Shown here: positions 26,501-32,242 of the stretch, piece by piece
Position numbering within the stretch: position 1 is the stretch's first letter
Layout: each line of letters begins with the position of its first letter
NCBI GenBank assembly: GCA_030041985.1
Contig: JASIAM010000284.1
Coordinates: 1 to 37,291, forward strand
Length of the DNA: 37,291 bases
Source: Bryobacteraceae bacterium
Lineage (GTDB): Bacteria; Acidobacteriota; Terriglobia; Bryobacterales; Bryobacteraceae
Reading direction: 5' to 3'
The notes under the pieces: generated by a model
Seen by the model: the letters and a program-made list of their open reading frames with translations, nothing else
Told to the model about the DNA's origin: nothing
Databases searched by the model: none
Made by a program: the position numbers and the translations under genes

Positions 26501-26688
26501 CGAACACGGTCACGGTAACAGTGAATGGCACAACTGTGCAATCTGTCTTCGCGCCACAGGGAACCGATCCCGGGTTGGATCAGTTGAACTTGCTGTTACC
26601 GGACAGCCTGGCAGGAGCCGGGACAGTCAACATCGTAGTCACAGCAGACGGCCAGGTGGCGAACACGGTAACGACGGTAATTCAATAA
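17554..26688 (+). CDS. giant secreted multi-domain protein (transglutaminase-like, Ig-like repeats, LVIVD propeller, PKD, Solibacter-type C-terminus)
   Basis: This 3044-residue protein has a signal peptide (to about residue 32). An Ala/Pro/Thr linker follows, then a transglutaminase-like core (about 158-255; IFAFVRDQVGFDIYSG and GNALDRASLLIALLTAAGYTAQYV) with no Cys at the usual nucleophile place. A hydrophobic, helical stretch lies near 790-865. Next come several Ig-like/CARDB-like segments with repeating VPAGxT..V strands, a beta-propeller of LVIVD-type repeats (about 1500-1865; SVVDVSNPASPTVL, TVFDISDPLSPQLL), more Ig-like domains, and a PKD-like domain (about 2423-2520; VANAGVNQTVPAGTPVTLNGSGSSDP). 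Three Ig-like repeats with LTSS.(DP/NPS)..GQAVxFTA cores span about 2522-2808. The TIGR03437-type Solibacter domain closes it (about 2810-3044). It is probably an extracellular adhesin or matrix protein. Low Lys/Cys and high Thr/Ser/Ala are typical. GTG 17554 has a strong ribosome binding site. Confidence 0.85.
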   Translation: MFHNRAGWFRDFTCFSAFLVLFAALTESGYGQQADSGLPAGIQASSAPTKSDVATGRPASAARPAVTPPNAGTSFRRGQGVAGSFILPALTSPAAPGATPRALVQPAVSSPLQGVTPQGVTAPSATTSIPAWAAALSNKLPNQVTPGASGSALQKSQKKPVRMLLSPGAITTIANPADGADPYIVAEATALHNDPNQIFAFVRDQVGFDIYSGSLRGARGTLWTMAGNALDRASLLIALLTAAGYTAQYVQGALTSTQATQILQQIFGNTPLGVLGCLPSGTTPANPVANATFLTTLEQHFWVQYAQGSGPFQNADPSFSTSVLGQVYGTPATTFTTIPDNLKNTVYVELDAETYTQASALLGGNGFSSTPVLTQTFATAELVGRPLALGHLVSTNTTSSLFSATTNTYTPYLTYGNTTDPSQDETITGTQYQEFLTSFPLGSVVLTGVFLQFQVTDPSGNSETYSKTLFDRVGYAARQNGGSTQVTVPASATAAFTPVDITTIDVSASLQNPSQVQSFGASATAIQSQLAPLVTQTAALSSPPTPAQNQALQQEQNIAELSTMVTGRLIATAFANLSDQTDVATASANYVKAYFNSPRLITVTNKVTTAQSSATITEELDLLKDDKYSIPLPGQNSTTATVAYNFLRGVVESVDESEMSQGLAQNYTPQNGTTLLAAGSVADIFSAAQTQGIGTILLTPSDISTVSTLPISADAQARIVTALESNLLVFAPLAMVSLNAINTYGWYQIDPTTGLTESVAEDGAHQGIVDYTAVILNGDEATLVALSPAFQFDLGFVYGIVQSLFIALPVLFLKATLGKGAAFTNLLLNAFSELSSIIAAISATSPFFALGILAAFAVAETWLSVDPQAPAILTAIPVPSPGTPGGTAGVSAQLSLDPLLTLPFSGAQLPLVYRAQIQNTGPQADTFNLTPASVPSGFSVTTSLPSVTIPAGATAIIGVCVEPSNTSVAAGTPETFQLNVASASNSSITSSAMETFDVPSIQGLSLSWSPSQASATPGSVVDATLTVQAVGNTAVTAPLTLSAPSSFTVTGVPSSVSLTAGQSQNIPVTITISSGAVVGAQNAVEVSSTLNQTNTTGTILPSSTLQLTVTSQQALAAASAAPAAIAAGRSDIATSLSGLSGAITNLVAGCTAATLAAFQNYANNLLSQVEYSSNSGFFTSAFPNGEYTLSQEITNTTCSNYAQTITDLNTAITAIGNLFESPAAFPFQLGLGPSTVVAQPNSTTTVKIDLQNESQVTETYNLSVSGIPTGLGGLNTSTVTLAPGQSVPAGNSSDPAVIISQTGNTLQAFSYTVTAAPTNLTTDSQSTIGTVSLRPNVIAIQDVLAQPGSVTAGESVDVVTHIANVVNQATAIQTSLKVLNSSNTQVASAGPVSATLSVTNLLTAVDFGQVTIPGGTPNGDYTLSVTLTDSNGNALSGGTGTGYLLVGPLISATLTVSPQTVPAGSNSTTLQNTLTVTSPSNFPTSLTLVGSVATASTAETVALLQVSGMQTLAYVCDENEVSVVDVSNPASPTVLTTALSTYISNAANIHCSIQQRSGTNYLVIFADTNSTVNGNNPGFLVFDLSTPTNPTLVNAIPFPKRFVGDPVVYLGDTGFLYTQVYFSCCAQTGDAFTGAGGDVVSVDLTNIAMGGLTSLPVLGTLSGENSSTYGGPSPIAGLALYSSQLLYAGSTTDIGNNFNGSGALDVVNISNPNDLSLIAQALVSSNGIQEVINPLIQGNLLVARADTTGTVHEVNVETDNQEYITVFDISDPLSPQLLSATPTNNFCCNGYGGAVLGPNLFLFGGTQNADGMSGLPVLELVNTTNPASPVITNIGPLTAATNSFIVQGNYLYAPTASGLSIYQVPGNLLSSQVTGYSVSLQTSNASPVTYNSASFNVTPTNITHGSGFDTLTWNNVTSTNAITWTSTVTGLQPSQMATVDQNGTVSFTSTLGNGTVDLAPVEVDGAQLLNLSPQSQTVQYAGSTNAVYTVTLSNPTASAVTYNLSIGGIPASWTTTNLIYNYLSQLPAAASVPAGGTVSVPFTVIPDLWATAGTYNFQVIASATGLYGTVQGTLIYTNQYPGSAPSGPGTPITTIDTSDVLIQVTPSSASAGSGDTAVFQAQVTNVGPLADTFNIIGETNFSGNSQLPSLFGGVGTAPTIAPGQTFTATLSVSVPANTAPQAVPILVTAYGENHGGTGSAPATVNVIANGVTVTAVNFNTIFSPNTTAQVTVTNTGSVSDTFALTLGAPGAQVSALQTQSVTLAAGASQNVNITVGNPAFAPAGLVPLNVTATSQGNSAATNTLALSINLLPAYGVTAVFQPSSQSADAVFPLIVQNTGSVQDSYSAQITATTGGIQANLVNLDGTPTQMISAFYLPSQAKGQLYLNVTGTAPALVTVKITSLTDSSIIATATARLCNGCVQAPVANAGVNQTVPAGTPVTLNGSGSSDPNTPALPLTYSWTLVSAPAGSHVTTDSIANASNANASFTPDAAGAYVFQLTVNNGTFSTSANVTITATGSGVVTLAPTAVTLTSSLDPAAAGQAVIFTAVVTSTQSGTPTGAIQFLDGATVLGTVALANARAAFSTATLPVGSNTITARYSGDTTFQASQASLTEVVNAAVGLTMKLTSSANPSTFGQAVTFTAAFTASGGNPTGTVQFFDSTTLLGTASVVNLQAVYSTATLTAGSHAIVAKYSGDSTYSPAQASLGQVISPLASTVTVTASALSVALGQAVVFTAQVGPAPPMGFPAQTGQVSFEDNGGPLGSAPLASGSATLSVTTLTLGTHTITAVYTGDSTWGASHATVTVTVTPPQLQLTNAAANLSMSFAPDEIVSMFNVIQLTGNTAATLPLGTTLDNTTVTVKDSASGTRAALLYGVFASSEQVNFVMPSGTAPGAATVSDSIGGTSGQSLQITIANVAPGIFTAGMNGQGVFAGQIVYVHADGSHTLTDSFTVSGNTYTTTPVSFATATDQVYLQLYGTGFRHANTVTVTVNGTTVQSVFAPQGTDPGLDQLNLLLPDSLAGAGTVNIVVTADGQVANTVTTVIQ

Positions 26689-26785
26689 GTCAGATTTCCA
26701 GCATGAGCTTCGGGCTGAGTTTGTGATATTTGCCGCGCCTGAGCGATTTTCCCTGTGGAAACCGGCAAGTTGTATTTAAGTCACT

Positions 26786-28513
26786 TCACAACAGCTCGAC
26801 TTCGATGCTTTTGCTCTGCGGATCGAGGTGGGCAATCCGAAAGCTGCGAACTTGGCCCGCCCGCGCCGGCTCCTGTCTTGCCGGGCTGCCGGACCCTGCG
26901 CCGCCGCCCTTCCATTTAGCCTGGAGCATCGAAGACAAAGAGGAAAGGTCTGTTCTTTTTTCCTCAGGCGCGCCGGCTTGTGGCCCGGCCTCCGCGGGAA
27001 GGCGGCAGGAAGCTTCGATTCCCTCACCCAGTTCCACGCGGGCCTTTCCGTTGGACACGTGAGTCATGCGCCCGCTCACTACATCGCCAGGGTTGTGTTC
27101 GGCGATGTACTCATCGAGGCTGGTGGGCACGAGCTGCTTCATGCCTAGCCGAAGACGCCGCTTTTCGGTGTCCAGTTCAAGCACCTGAGCCTTGACCACC
27201 TGGCCAAGCTTGAGCGCCTCCTGCGGGTGATTGATACGCTTCTCCGCGCTGATGTCGCCAACGTGAATCATGCCCTCAAGGCCTTCGGCTAGCTGGACGA
27301 ACGCTCCAAACTTGGTGATGCTGGTGATGGGCCCTTCCACCACGGAATTGACGGGAAATTTCCGTGGAGCCTCCGCCCAAGGGTCGCCCAGAGCCTGTTT
27401 CAAACCGAGAGAAATGCGGCGCTCTGTCTGATTGACGCCCAAAACAACCACCTCGACGAGCTCGCCGGGCTTGAGCACATCGGAAGGCTTGCGTACCTTC
27501 TTGGACCACGATAGCTCGGACAGATGAATCAGGCCCTCGACGCCCTTTTCCAGCTCTACGAAAGCGCCGAAATCGGTGAGGCGGGTGACCGTGCCGGAGA
27601 CCCGTTCTCCGGTTTTGTATTTCTCGCCCACCTGCTCCCACGGATGGGGCTGCAGTTGTTTCATGCCGATCGAGATGCGGTGCTTGGCGGCATCGACCTT
27701 CAACACCTTGGCTTCGATCTGCTGGCCGATGCTAAGCACATCCGCAGGCTTGTTAATACGCCCCCACGAAATATCGGCCACATGCAGCAGGGCGTCCACG
27801 CCGCCGATGTCGACAAATGCGCCATAGTCAGTAAGCGTGCGCACGGCGCCTTCGACCTGCTCGCCTTCCTGAATCTGCGAGTAGCGATGCTCTTTGGCGG
27901 CGCGCTCTTCCTCTTCGAGGACAGCGCGGCGATCCACGACCACGTCTTCATCGGCGACATCCAGCTTGATGATGCGGCAGCGAATTTCCTGGCCGACGAG
28001 CTTTTCCATTTCCGCGGCGTCCTTGGCTCCGCTGCGCGACGCGGGCATGAAGGCGCGCACGCCGACATCTACGCTGACACCGCCTTTCACCACCGCGCTC
28101 ACCACACCCGCAATAGCGGCTTTATCGGAGAAAGCTCTTTCGAGCGCCGTCCAATCTTTGGGCCGCTCGACTTTCAGGCGGGACAACTCGTAGTAGCCTT
28201 CCGGATGACGGCCCTTGATGGAGACGGGCAAACGGTCGCCGGCTTTAACCGGTTCGCCCGCTGCCTGAAAATCGGCGAGAGGAAGCATGCCTTCCATCTT
28301 GTAACCGATGTCGACAAACACGGAGTCGCCCGATATGGCGATCACGGTTCCTTCGAGAGGACCGGCGTCTGGTGAATGGGCGCGGGCTGGATGGGCGTGT
28401 GACTGCTCGAATTGCGAAAGAATGTCACCGAAAGATTCGGCGGAATCATTGGGGGAAACTGGCGGCGCGGAACCCGTCTCCGGGTCGTGGGCCAGCGAAC
28501 TTGGCTTGGGCAT
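26786..28513 (-). CDS. rpsA: 30S ribosomal protein S1
   Basis: S1 binds mRNA and brings it to the 30S subunit. The 575-residue product has a 50-residue Pro/Ser-rich head followed by six S1/OB domains, at about 50-115, 135-200, 218-286, 303-373, 390-460 and 478-575. Domains 3-5 have the clearest S1 signature (LTDYGAFVDIGGVDALLHVADIS, LTDFGAFVELEKGVEGLIHLSELSW, ITKFGAFVQLAEGLEGMIHVGDIS). The sixth is split by a ~45-residue low-complexity insert before its last strand. ATG 28513 was chosen because the frame upstream to 28621 has no S1 similarity. It diverges from the HEAT-repeat gene with 117 bases between starts. The 97-base gap after the gene, toward the giant gene, shows no clear terminator. 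Confidence 0.92.
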   Translation of the reverse strand: MPKPSSLAHDPETGSAPPVSPNDSAESFGDILSQFEQSHAHPARAHSPDAGPLEGTVIAISGDSVFVDIGYKMEGMLPLADFQAAGEPVKAGDRLPVSIKGRHPEGYYELSRLKVERPKDWTALERAFSDKAAIAGVVSAVVKGGVSVDVGVRAFMPASRSGAKDAAEMEKLVGQEIRCRIIKLDVADEDVVVDRRAVLEEEERAAKEHRYSQIQEGEQVEGAVRTLTDYGAFVDIGGVDALLHVADISWGRINKPADVLSIGQQIEAKVLKVDAAKHRISIGMKQLQPHPWEQVGEKYKTGERVSGTVTRLTDFGAFVELEKGVEGLIHLSELSWSKKVRKPSDVLKPGELVEVVVLGVNQTERRISLGLKQALGDPWAEAPRKFPVNSVVEGPITSITKFGAFVQLAEGLEGMIHVGDISAEKRINHPQEALKLGQVVKAQVLELDTEKRRLRLGMKQLVPTSLDEYIAEHNPGDVVSGRMTHVSNGKARVELGEGIEASCRLPAEAGPQAGAPEEKRTDLSSLSSMLQAKWKGGGAGSGSPARQEPARAGQVRSFRIAHLDPQSKSIEVELL

Positions 28514-28630
28514 GAGACTGGTATCTTCATTGTGGCACAACACCGCCTTCGCCTGCCGATTCGACGCGGCTCCATCGCCGGTTCGTGAAAAACGGTAGCT
28601 CTTCAGCCTCTGCTGCGTCAAAATCTACGT

Positions 28631-29920
28631 ATGCATCTCTTCCGAGCGACTCCTCCCTGCCACCGCTGGTGGCTGGCGGCTCTGGCCGCGATTTCCGTTC
28701 TTTCGGCGCAGGACGTGCGTCCCAAAGACGTCCGCGAAATTGCCAAGGCCGGGTCCAACGCCATACCGAGACTTCAGGAATTATTGAAAAATCCGGATCT
28801 CGATGTGCGCATCGAGGTGGTCAAACAGATCACGGACATTGGCACGGAGCGCAGTCTCGATCCGCTGATTCTGGCGACGCAGGACAACGACCCGGAGGTA
28901 CAGATCCGAGCCACGGACGGCCTGGTGAACTTCTACCTTCCCGGTTACGTGAAAATGGGGTTTGGATCTAGCCTTTCCCGCGTAGGATCGAGTATTAAAG
29001 GGAAGTTCACCGATACCAACAACCAGGTGATCGACCCGTACATCATGGTGCGCCCGGACGTGATCGGGGCCCTGGGGAAGTTGGCCAGTTCGAGCGCCAA
29101 CATGAGTGTGCGGGCCAATGCCGCCCGCGCCATCGGAATCCTGCGCGGCCGGGCGGCGATTCCCGATCTGCTGGCAGCGATTCGCACCAAGGACACTGAT
29201 GTCATTTACGAATCACTGGTTGCCTTGCAAAAAATTCGGGACGAATCCTCGGCTACGCAAATCGACTTCCTGCTGCATGACCTGAACCCTAAAGTGCAGA
29301 CGGCCGCGCTCGAAACGGTGGGCCTGCTGCAGAACAAAGCGGCGCTGCCGGAGGCGGTGGACGTGCTGAATCGTTCTCGCGACGCCCGGGTGCGGCGCGC
29401 CGCGCTCACCGCCATTGCCATGCTGCCCGACGACAGCAGCCGTGCGCTCTACGAGCGCTACCTGCAGGATAAAGACGACAAAATGCGCGCGGCGGCGGCG
29501 GAAGGCTTCGCGCGCCTGAAAAACCCGGCCGACCAAAGCATGCTGGAAAGAGCCTGGCAGGATGAGGGCAAAACCCCGGTGCGGCTGGCACTGGCGTTTG
29601 CGTTGGTGTCGCTAGGCAATACGCAGATGAGCGAGTTCAGCCCCTTGCAGTATCTGATTAACACGCTGAACTCCGCGGCTTATCACGACGTGGCGTTCGC
29701 GTACCTGGTGGAAACGGGGCGCAACCAACCAGTGCGCCAGGCCCTGTATCCATCTCTTACCAACGGCACCAAGGACGAAAAAATTAATGTCGCGCGGGTG
29801 CTGGCTCGCAGCGGCGATAAAGACAGTATTCCCTACCTGCAAAAACTGAGCACCGATACGGATGGAGATGTGGCTATGGAAGGGGTCCGGGCGCTGCGCA
29901 ATCTGCAGGCCCGGTTGTAA
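28631..29920 (+). CDS. secreted HEAT-repeat protein
   Basis: The 429-residue product has an N-terminal hydrophobic segment (WWLAALAAISVLSAQD), probably a signal peptide cleaved near residue 27. The rest is built almost entirely of HEAT/PBS-lyase-type helical repeats: IPRLQELLKNPDLDVRIEVVKQI, LDPLILATQDNDPEVQIRATDGL, IPDLLAAIRTKDTDVIYESLVAL and further copies to the final PYLQKLSTDTDGDVAMEGVRALRNL. Such solenoids hold partner proteins, so the role is probably a scaffold in the periplasm. A 50-residue non-repeat insert lies near 105-155 (GFGSSLSRVGSSIKGKF). The start follows CAAAAT by six bases and has no ribosome binding site, so it may be leaderless. No enzyme domain is seen. Confidence 0.8.
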   Translation: MHLFRATPPCHRWWLAALAAISVLSAQDVRPKDVREIAKAGSNAIPRLQELLKNPDLDVRIEVVKQITDIGTERSLDPLILATQDNDPEVQIRATDGLVNFYLPGYVKMGFGSSLSRVGSSIKGKFTDTNNQVIDPYIMVRPDVIGALGKLASSSANMSVRANAARAIGILRGRAAIPDLLAAIRTKDTDVIYESLVALQKIRDESSATQIDFLLHDLNPKVQTAALETVGLLQNKAALPEAVDVLNRSRDARVRRAALTAIAMLPDDSSRALYERYLQDKDDKMRAAAAEGFARLKNPADQSMLERAWQDEGKTPVRLALAFALVSLGNTQMSEFSPLQYLINTLNSAAYHDVAFAYLVETGRNQPVRQALYPSLTNGTKDEKINVARVLARSGDKDSIPYLQKLSTDTDGDVAMEGVRALRNLQARL

Positions 29921-29938
29921 CCGAACAGCCGAGGTAGA

Positions 29939-30148
29939 CTACTTCGCCTTCTTCTGCTTCTGTTGTCCGACACGCACTTTGAAGTGCAATTGCTTGGATT
30001 CCTGAAACGCCTTGTGATCGTGGCGCGCGACGGCGTCGGCGAGGTACTGGTCGACGTTGGTCTCTCGGGGCAGGACCGCCATGATTGTGAAGCTTTGGTT
30101 GCAAGTGGGGCAGAAGGGGCGGAAACGCTTTACGTTAGGAATGGCCAT
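29939..30148 (-). CDS. small CxxC protein, 69 residues
   Basis: The 69-residue product starts MAIPNVKRFRPFCPTCNQSF, with one CPTC pair at residues 13-16 that could bind zinc together with other residues or another copy. A region VDQYLADAVARHDHKAFQES and a Lys/Gln-rich tail follow. I do not recognise a family. The frame is convincing because of its length, composition and a TACAAT nine bases before the ATG (30158-30163 on the minus strand), giving a leader of two or three bases. It may be separate from the regulator gene that ends 26 bases upstream. The single Cys pair is compatible with a half zinc ribbon. It converges with the HEAT gene. Confidence 0.6.
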   Translation of the reverse strand: MAIPNVKRFRPFCPTCNQSFTIMAVLPRETNVDQYLADAVARHDHKAFQESKQLHFKVRVGQQKQKKAK

Positions 30149-30174
30149 AACGATACGATTGTAGCAAAGCGGCG

Positions 30175-30735
30175 TTAGGCCAATCTTGGCAGGTGCTCGG
30201 GGGCTACGAGAAGGCGAATGGAGCGCGCCATGCCGGGCGTCCGTTCAATCAGGCCATTGCGCTCCAGGGTCTTGATCATTTCGTGCACTGAGGGCGGAGA
30301 AACCTGAAAATATTGCTGCAAATCGGATTCGGCCGGCGCCACGCGGTGGATTTTTCCGTAGTGGTAAATGTAGGCGAGGTACTGGCCCTGTTTCGTGGTG
30401 AATTTCGGTGGGCGGAACGGGTCCAGCTTGGGAGCGGGACGTATCGAAACCTCGAAGGCGTCTTCGCCGAAACTGTCGAAAACGCGCACCTCGAGAAGGC
30501 AAAGCGTGCCGCCGAGGACAGCGCGGACGGGTTTCTTCGCGGCGGCATAAAGGTTCGTACGTAACTCCTTGGCATCTGCGCCGGAGCTCCGGTATTGCGC
30601 GATGCCGATTCCTATGCCTGCCTTTTGGGCGAAGACCCATTCGTGGCTGTCTTTATACTCCACCTGAAGCGCGTCAGCGCCGAGTGAGAAGGCGTGCTCG
30701 CACAGGCCTTCGAGCAACGTGGCGGGCCTGCCCAT
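30175..30735 (-). CDS. winged-helix (LexA-DNA-binding-like) regulator with a novel N-terminal domain
   Basis: From ATG 30735 the product has about 186 residues; the frame stays open to 30846 and would add 37 residues. The C-terminal ~75 residues are a winged helix like the LexA/MarR DNA-binding fold: TTKQGQYLAYIYHYGKIHR, PAESDLQQYFQVSPPSVHEMIKTLERNGLIERTPGMAR, then a wing and IRLLVAP. The N-terminal ~100 residues (LLEGLCEHAFSLGADALQVEYKDSHEWV...) form an alpha/beta domain that I do not recognise, perhaps a sensor. It has no SOS-type protease dyad of LexA. ATG 30735 was chosen because the upstream part crosses a palindrome and promoter-like TATAGT/TATTAT sequences. It lies near the edge of the mobile region and could be native. 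Confidence 0.65.
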   Translation of the reverse strand: MGRPATLLEGLCEHAFSLGADALQVEYKDSHEWVFAQKAGIGIGIAQYRSSGADAKELRTNLYAAAKKPVRAVLGGTLCLLEVRVFDSFGEDAFEVSIRPAPKLDPFRPPKFTTKQGQYLAYIYHYGKIHRVAPAESDLQQYFQVSPPSVHEMIKTLERNGLIERTPGMARSIRLLVAPEHLPRLA

Positions 30736-30752
30736 GCTCAAAACGGGACTAT

Positions 30753-30766
30753 ACGGCTGAAGCCGT
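30753..30766. repeat. palindrome ACGGCT-GA-AGCCGT (REP-like)
   Basis: A perfect 6-bp stem with a two-base loop sits just upstream of the winged-helix gene start. Its CACGGCTTCAGCCGTG-type core has the look of an interspersed palindrome; it might also be an operator for the adjacent regulator. Confidence 0.4.
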
Positions 30767-30868
30767 GTCCATAATAGAGTAAGTGTCTTAGCATCAATAG
30801 CTTGTGATCGAATCTCTCGATGGTCGACTCCAAAAACATTGTCCATTTATTCGTGTGTGGCCGAGGCA

Positions 30869-31258
30869 ATGAAGACGCACCGGAGTAAACCCGGCATTGA
30901 TATGCTTGCCGCCACCATTCCCTCCGATTTCGCTATATTGTCGAATGTGGGGCTAGAAATCCAGCTTCAGGATGAATGTGGCGGTCGAATCCAGAGTGTT
31001 GCAGACCCCAAGAACCTGCTTACCGATCTTTTGCCTCCGAACGAGAAACGCGACGCTTATCCGATGCTGGCAGGAATTGACCCGTATGGCGATACGGTTT
31101 TCAATCCACTTCAGATTCCACGTTTCCTGTCCGAGTGGGTGGACGTTGTTTCAAAAGCACGAACGGAGGAAGACCGGGAGCTGCTGTCGAAGATCGAGAG
31201 GTTAGCCCGTCGTTGTGCCGATGAGGTCCATACCTATCTGAAGTTCATCGGCGACTGA
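30869..31258 (+). CDS. hypothetical small acidic protein, 129 residues (immunity-protein-like character)
   Basis: A cytoplasmic-looking product of about 129 residues from ATG 30869; ATG 30902, eleven codons later, is equally possible. The clearest part is MLAGIDPYGDTVFNPLQIPRFLSEWVDV, then a charged helix ending in ERLARRCADEVHTYLKFIGD. Proteins with an IDPYGDTVFN-type centre and a C-terminal HxYLxFIGD helix turn up as solitary genes in many bacteria and have the size and acidity of immunity proteins. That comparison is from memory and the function is not known. Composition is less GC-rich than the genes to its left, and it lies beside the recombinase module, which suggests transfer. It has no toxin partner in view. 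Confidence 0.6.
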   Translation: MKTHRSKPGIDMLAATIPSDFAILSNVGLEIQLQDECGGRIQSVADPKNLLTDLLPPNEKRDAYPMLAGIDPYGDTVFNPLQIPRFLSEWVDVVSKARTEEDRELLSKIERLARRCADEVHTYLKFIGD

Positions 31259-31313
31259 CCCGTTTGGTGGCGTCAACTATATCTACCCCTAAACCTGATA
31301 CGATCGAAACCGA

Positions 31314-31775
31314 ATGGTTGGGATTCGGCGAAGCGTGGTCGTTGGAGCGATCATTCTTGCCCTCCTGCTGATCCCGATTCCGTACCGCGCGTGCCCCACA
31401 TGGGATGTCTGGGTGGTTGATGATAGCGGTCAGCCAGTACGTGACGTGACGGTTCGATTGGTTTATCAGAACTATTCGGCTGAATCGCGATCTCACGAAG
31501 ACGATCGGATCACCAACGAACGCGGCCACGCGATGTTCCCGCGCCAGGAATCGTCAGCTTCGGTATTGCGGCGCTGTTACTACACGGCTTTGTCTGCGAC
31601 CGCGGGCGTGCATGGCAGTTTTGGGCGGCATGCGTGGGTATTCGCGTTTGGCAAAGGTCTGGAGGGGAACGCAACGTCGGGGCAGATTGTGACCGACTGG
31701 ACGGGAAGCCCGGACCATATGGAATCACGGATCGTAGCGAAGGCAGCGAATCTGTTGTCACCCGGAAAACACTGA
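31314..31775 (+). CDS. membrane-anchored or secreted small protein with transthyretin-like domain
   Basis: The 153-residue product opens with a basic residue pair and a hydrophobic segment (VVVGAIILALLLIPIP, about residues 8-23), which is a signal peptide or single anchor. Then WDVWVVDDSGQPVRDVTVRLVYQNY is a carboxypeptidase-regulatory/transthyretin-like strand pattern, and DDRITNERGHAMFPRQ completes the usual knob. The tail contains two Cys in all (ACPTW, RRCYY) that could form a disulphide. I cannot assign a function. The neighbour at 30869 is on the same strand, 55 bases upstream. It converges on the small recombinase-associated gene with an 17-base gap, so it may be element cargo or the chromosomal flank. 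Confidence 0.6.
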   Translation: MVGIRRSVVVGAIILALLLIPIPYRACPTWDVWVVDDSGQPVRDVTVRLVYQNYSAESRSHEDDRITNERGHAMFPRQESSASVLRRCYYTALSATAGVHGSFGRHAWVFAFGKGLEGNATSGQIVTDWTGSPDHMESRIVAKAANLLSPGKH

Positions 31776-31792
31776 CTCGCCCCAAAAACTAT

Positions 31793-32242
31793 TCATAGCG
31801 GACCGGTGCGGCGCCGCTTGGAATTCTCGCCGGCATGGGGAATCGAGCGATCAGGCATGGCCAACGGCCTCCAGAGTTCAACAGGGTCAATTCCTAGCCG
31901 CTGAGCGTTTCCTTCCGCCAAACAGATTCGAGCGACCAGGCCTTCGCAGCGACGTTGTAGGTCGGCGATTTCCTGATCGCGGTCGTGCATTGCGTCCGCC
32001 TGAGACCGCCGCGCCGTTTCCCGTGGCGACAGTCTGCCAGCGTGCGCTTGCTGCTTGGCCGCCCTAGAGACTTCGATATCCAGACCGTACTTTTTCAAGG
32101 TCTTGCGATCAAAGCCGGTCTGTTTCGCAACTGCCAAAACGTTCAGCGGCGCTTCTTCCGGTGACCTGCTCACCGCGGCGGCGAGATAATCTCTAACAGC
32201 CTTGCGGACGTCGTCCTCTACCGGTGGGCGCGGCACGCTCAA
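31793..32242 (-). CDS. small TnpC-like HTH/coiled-coil protein of the recombinase module
   Basis: The 149-residue product starts at TTG 32242, overlapping the recombinase stop as TTGA; GTG 32236 is another choice. An N-terminal helical part (VRKAVRDYLAAAV) precedes what looks like a helix-turn-helix (LNVLAVAKQTGFDRKTLKKYG, about residues 33-53). A charged helix likely to coil follows (QADAMHDRDQEIADLQRRCEGLVARI), then a Pro-rich tail with WRPLAMPDRSIPHAG. Tn554 TnpC is a similar-sized accessory protein that affects orientation and frequency of transposition; equivalence is inferred from position and shape, not similarity. Translational coupling to the third recombinase suggests that it acts with the recombinases, probably on DNA. 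Confidence 0.6.
   Translation of the reverse strand: MSVPRPPVEDDVRKAVRDYLAAAVSRSPEEAPLNVLAVAKQTGFDRKTLKKYGLDIEVSRAAKQQAHAGRLSPRETARRSQADAMHDRDQEIADLQRRCEGLVARICLAEGNAQRLGIDPVELWRPLAMPDRSIPHAGENSKRRRTGPL

Noticed and set aside
24927-26541. Two long minus-strand frames inside the giant gene (24927-25913 and 25558-26541)
   Set aside because: They mirror the repetitive Thr/Val/Ala-rich coding strand, have no start context and no recognisable domain.
31776-31792. Left end of the recombinase element directly after the small gene
   Set aside because: CGCCCCA-like bases weakly resemble the arm at 37168, but the match is too short and breaks off at once.
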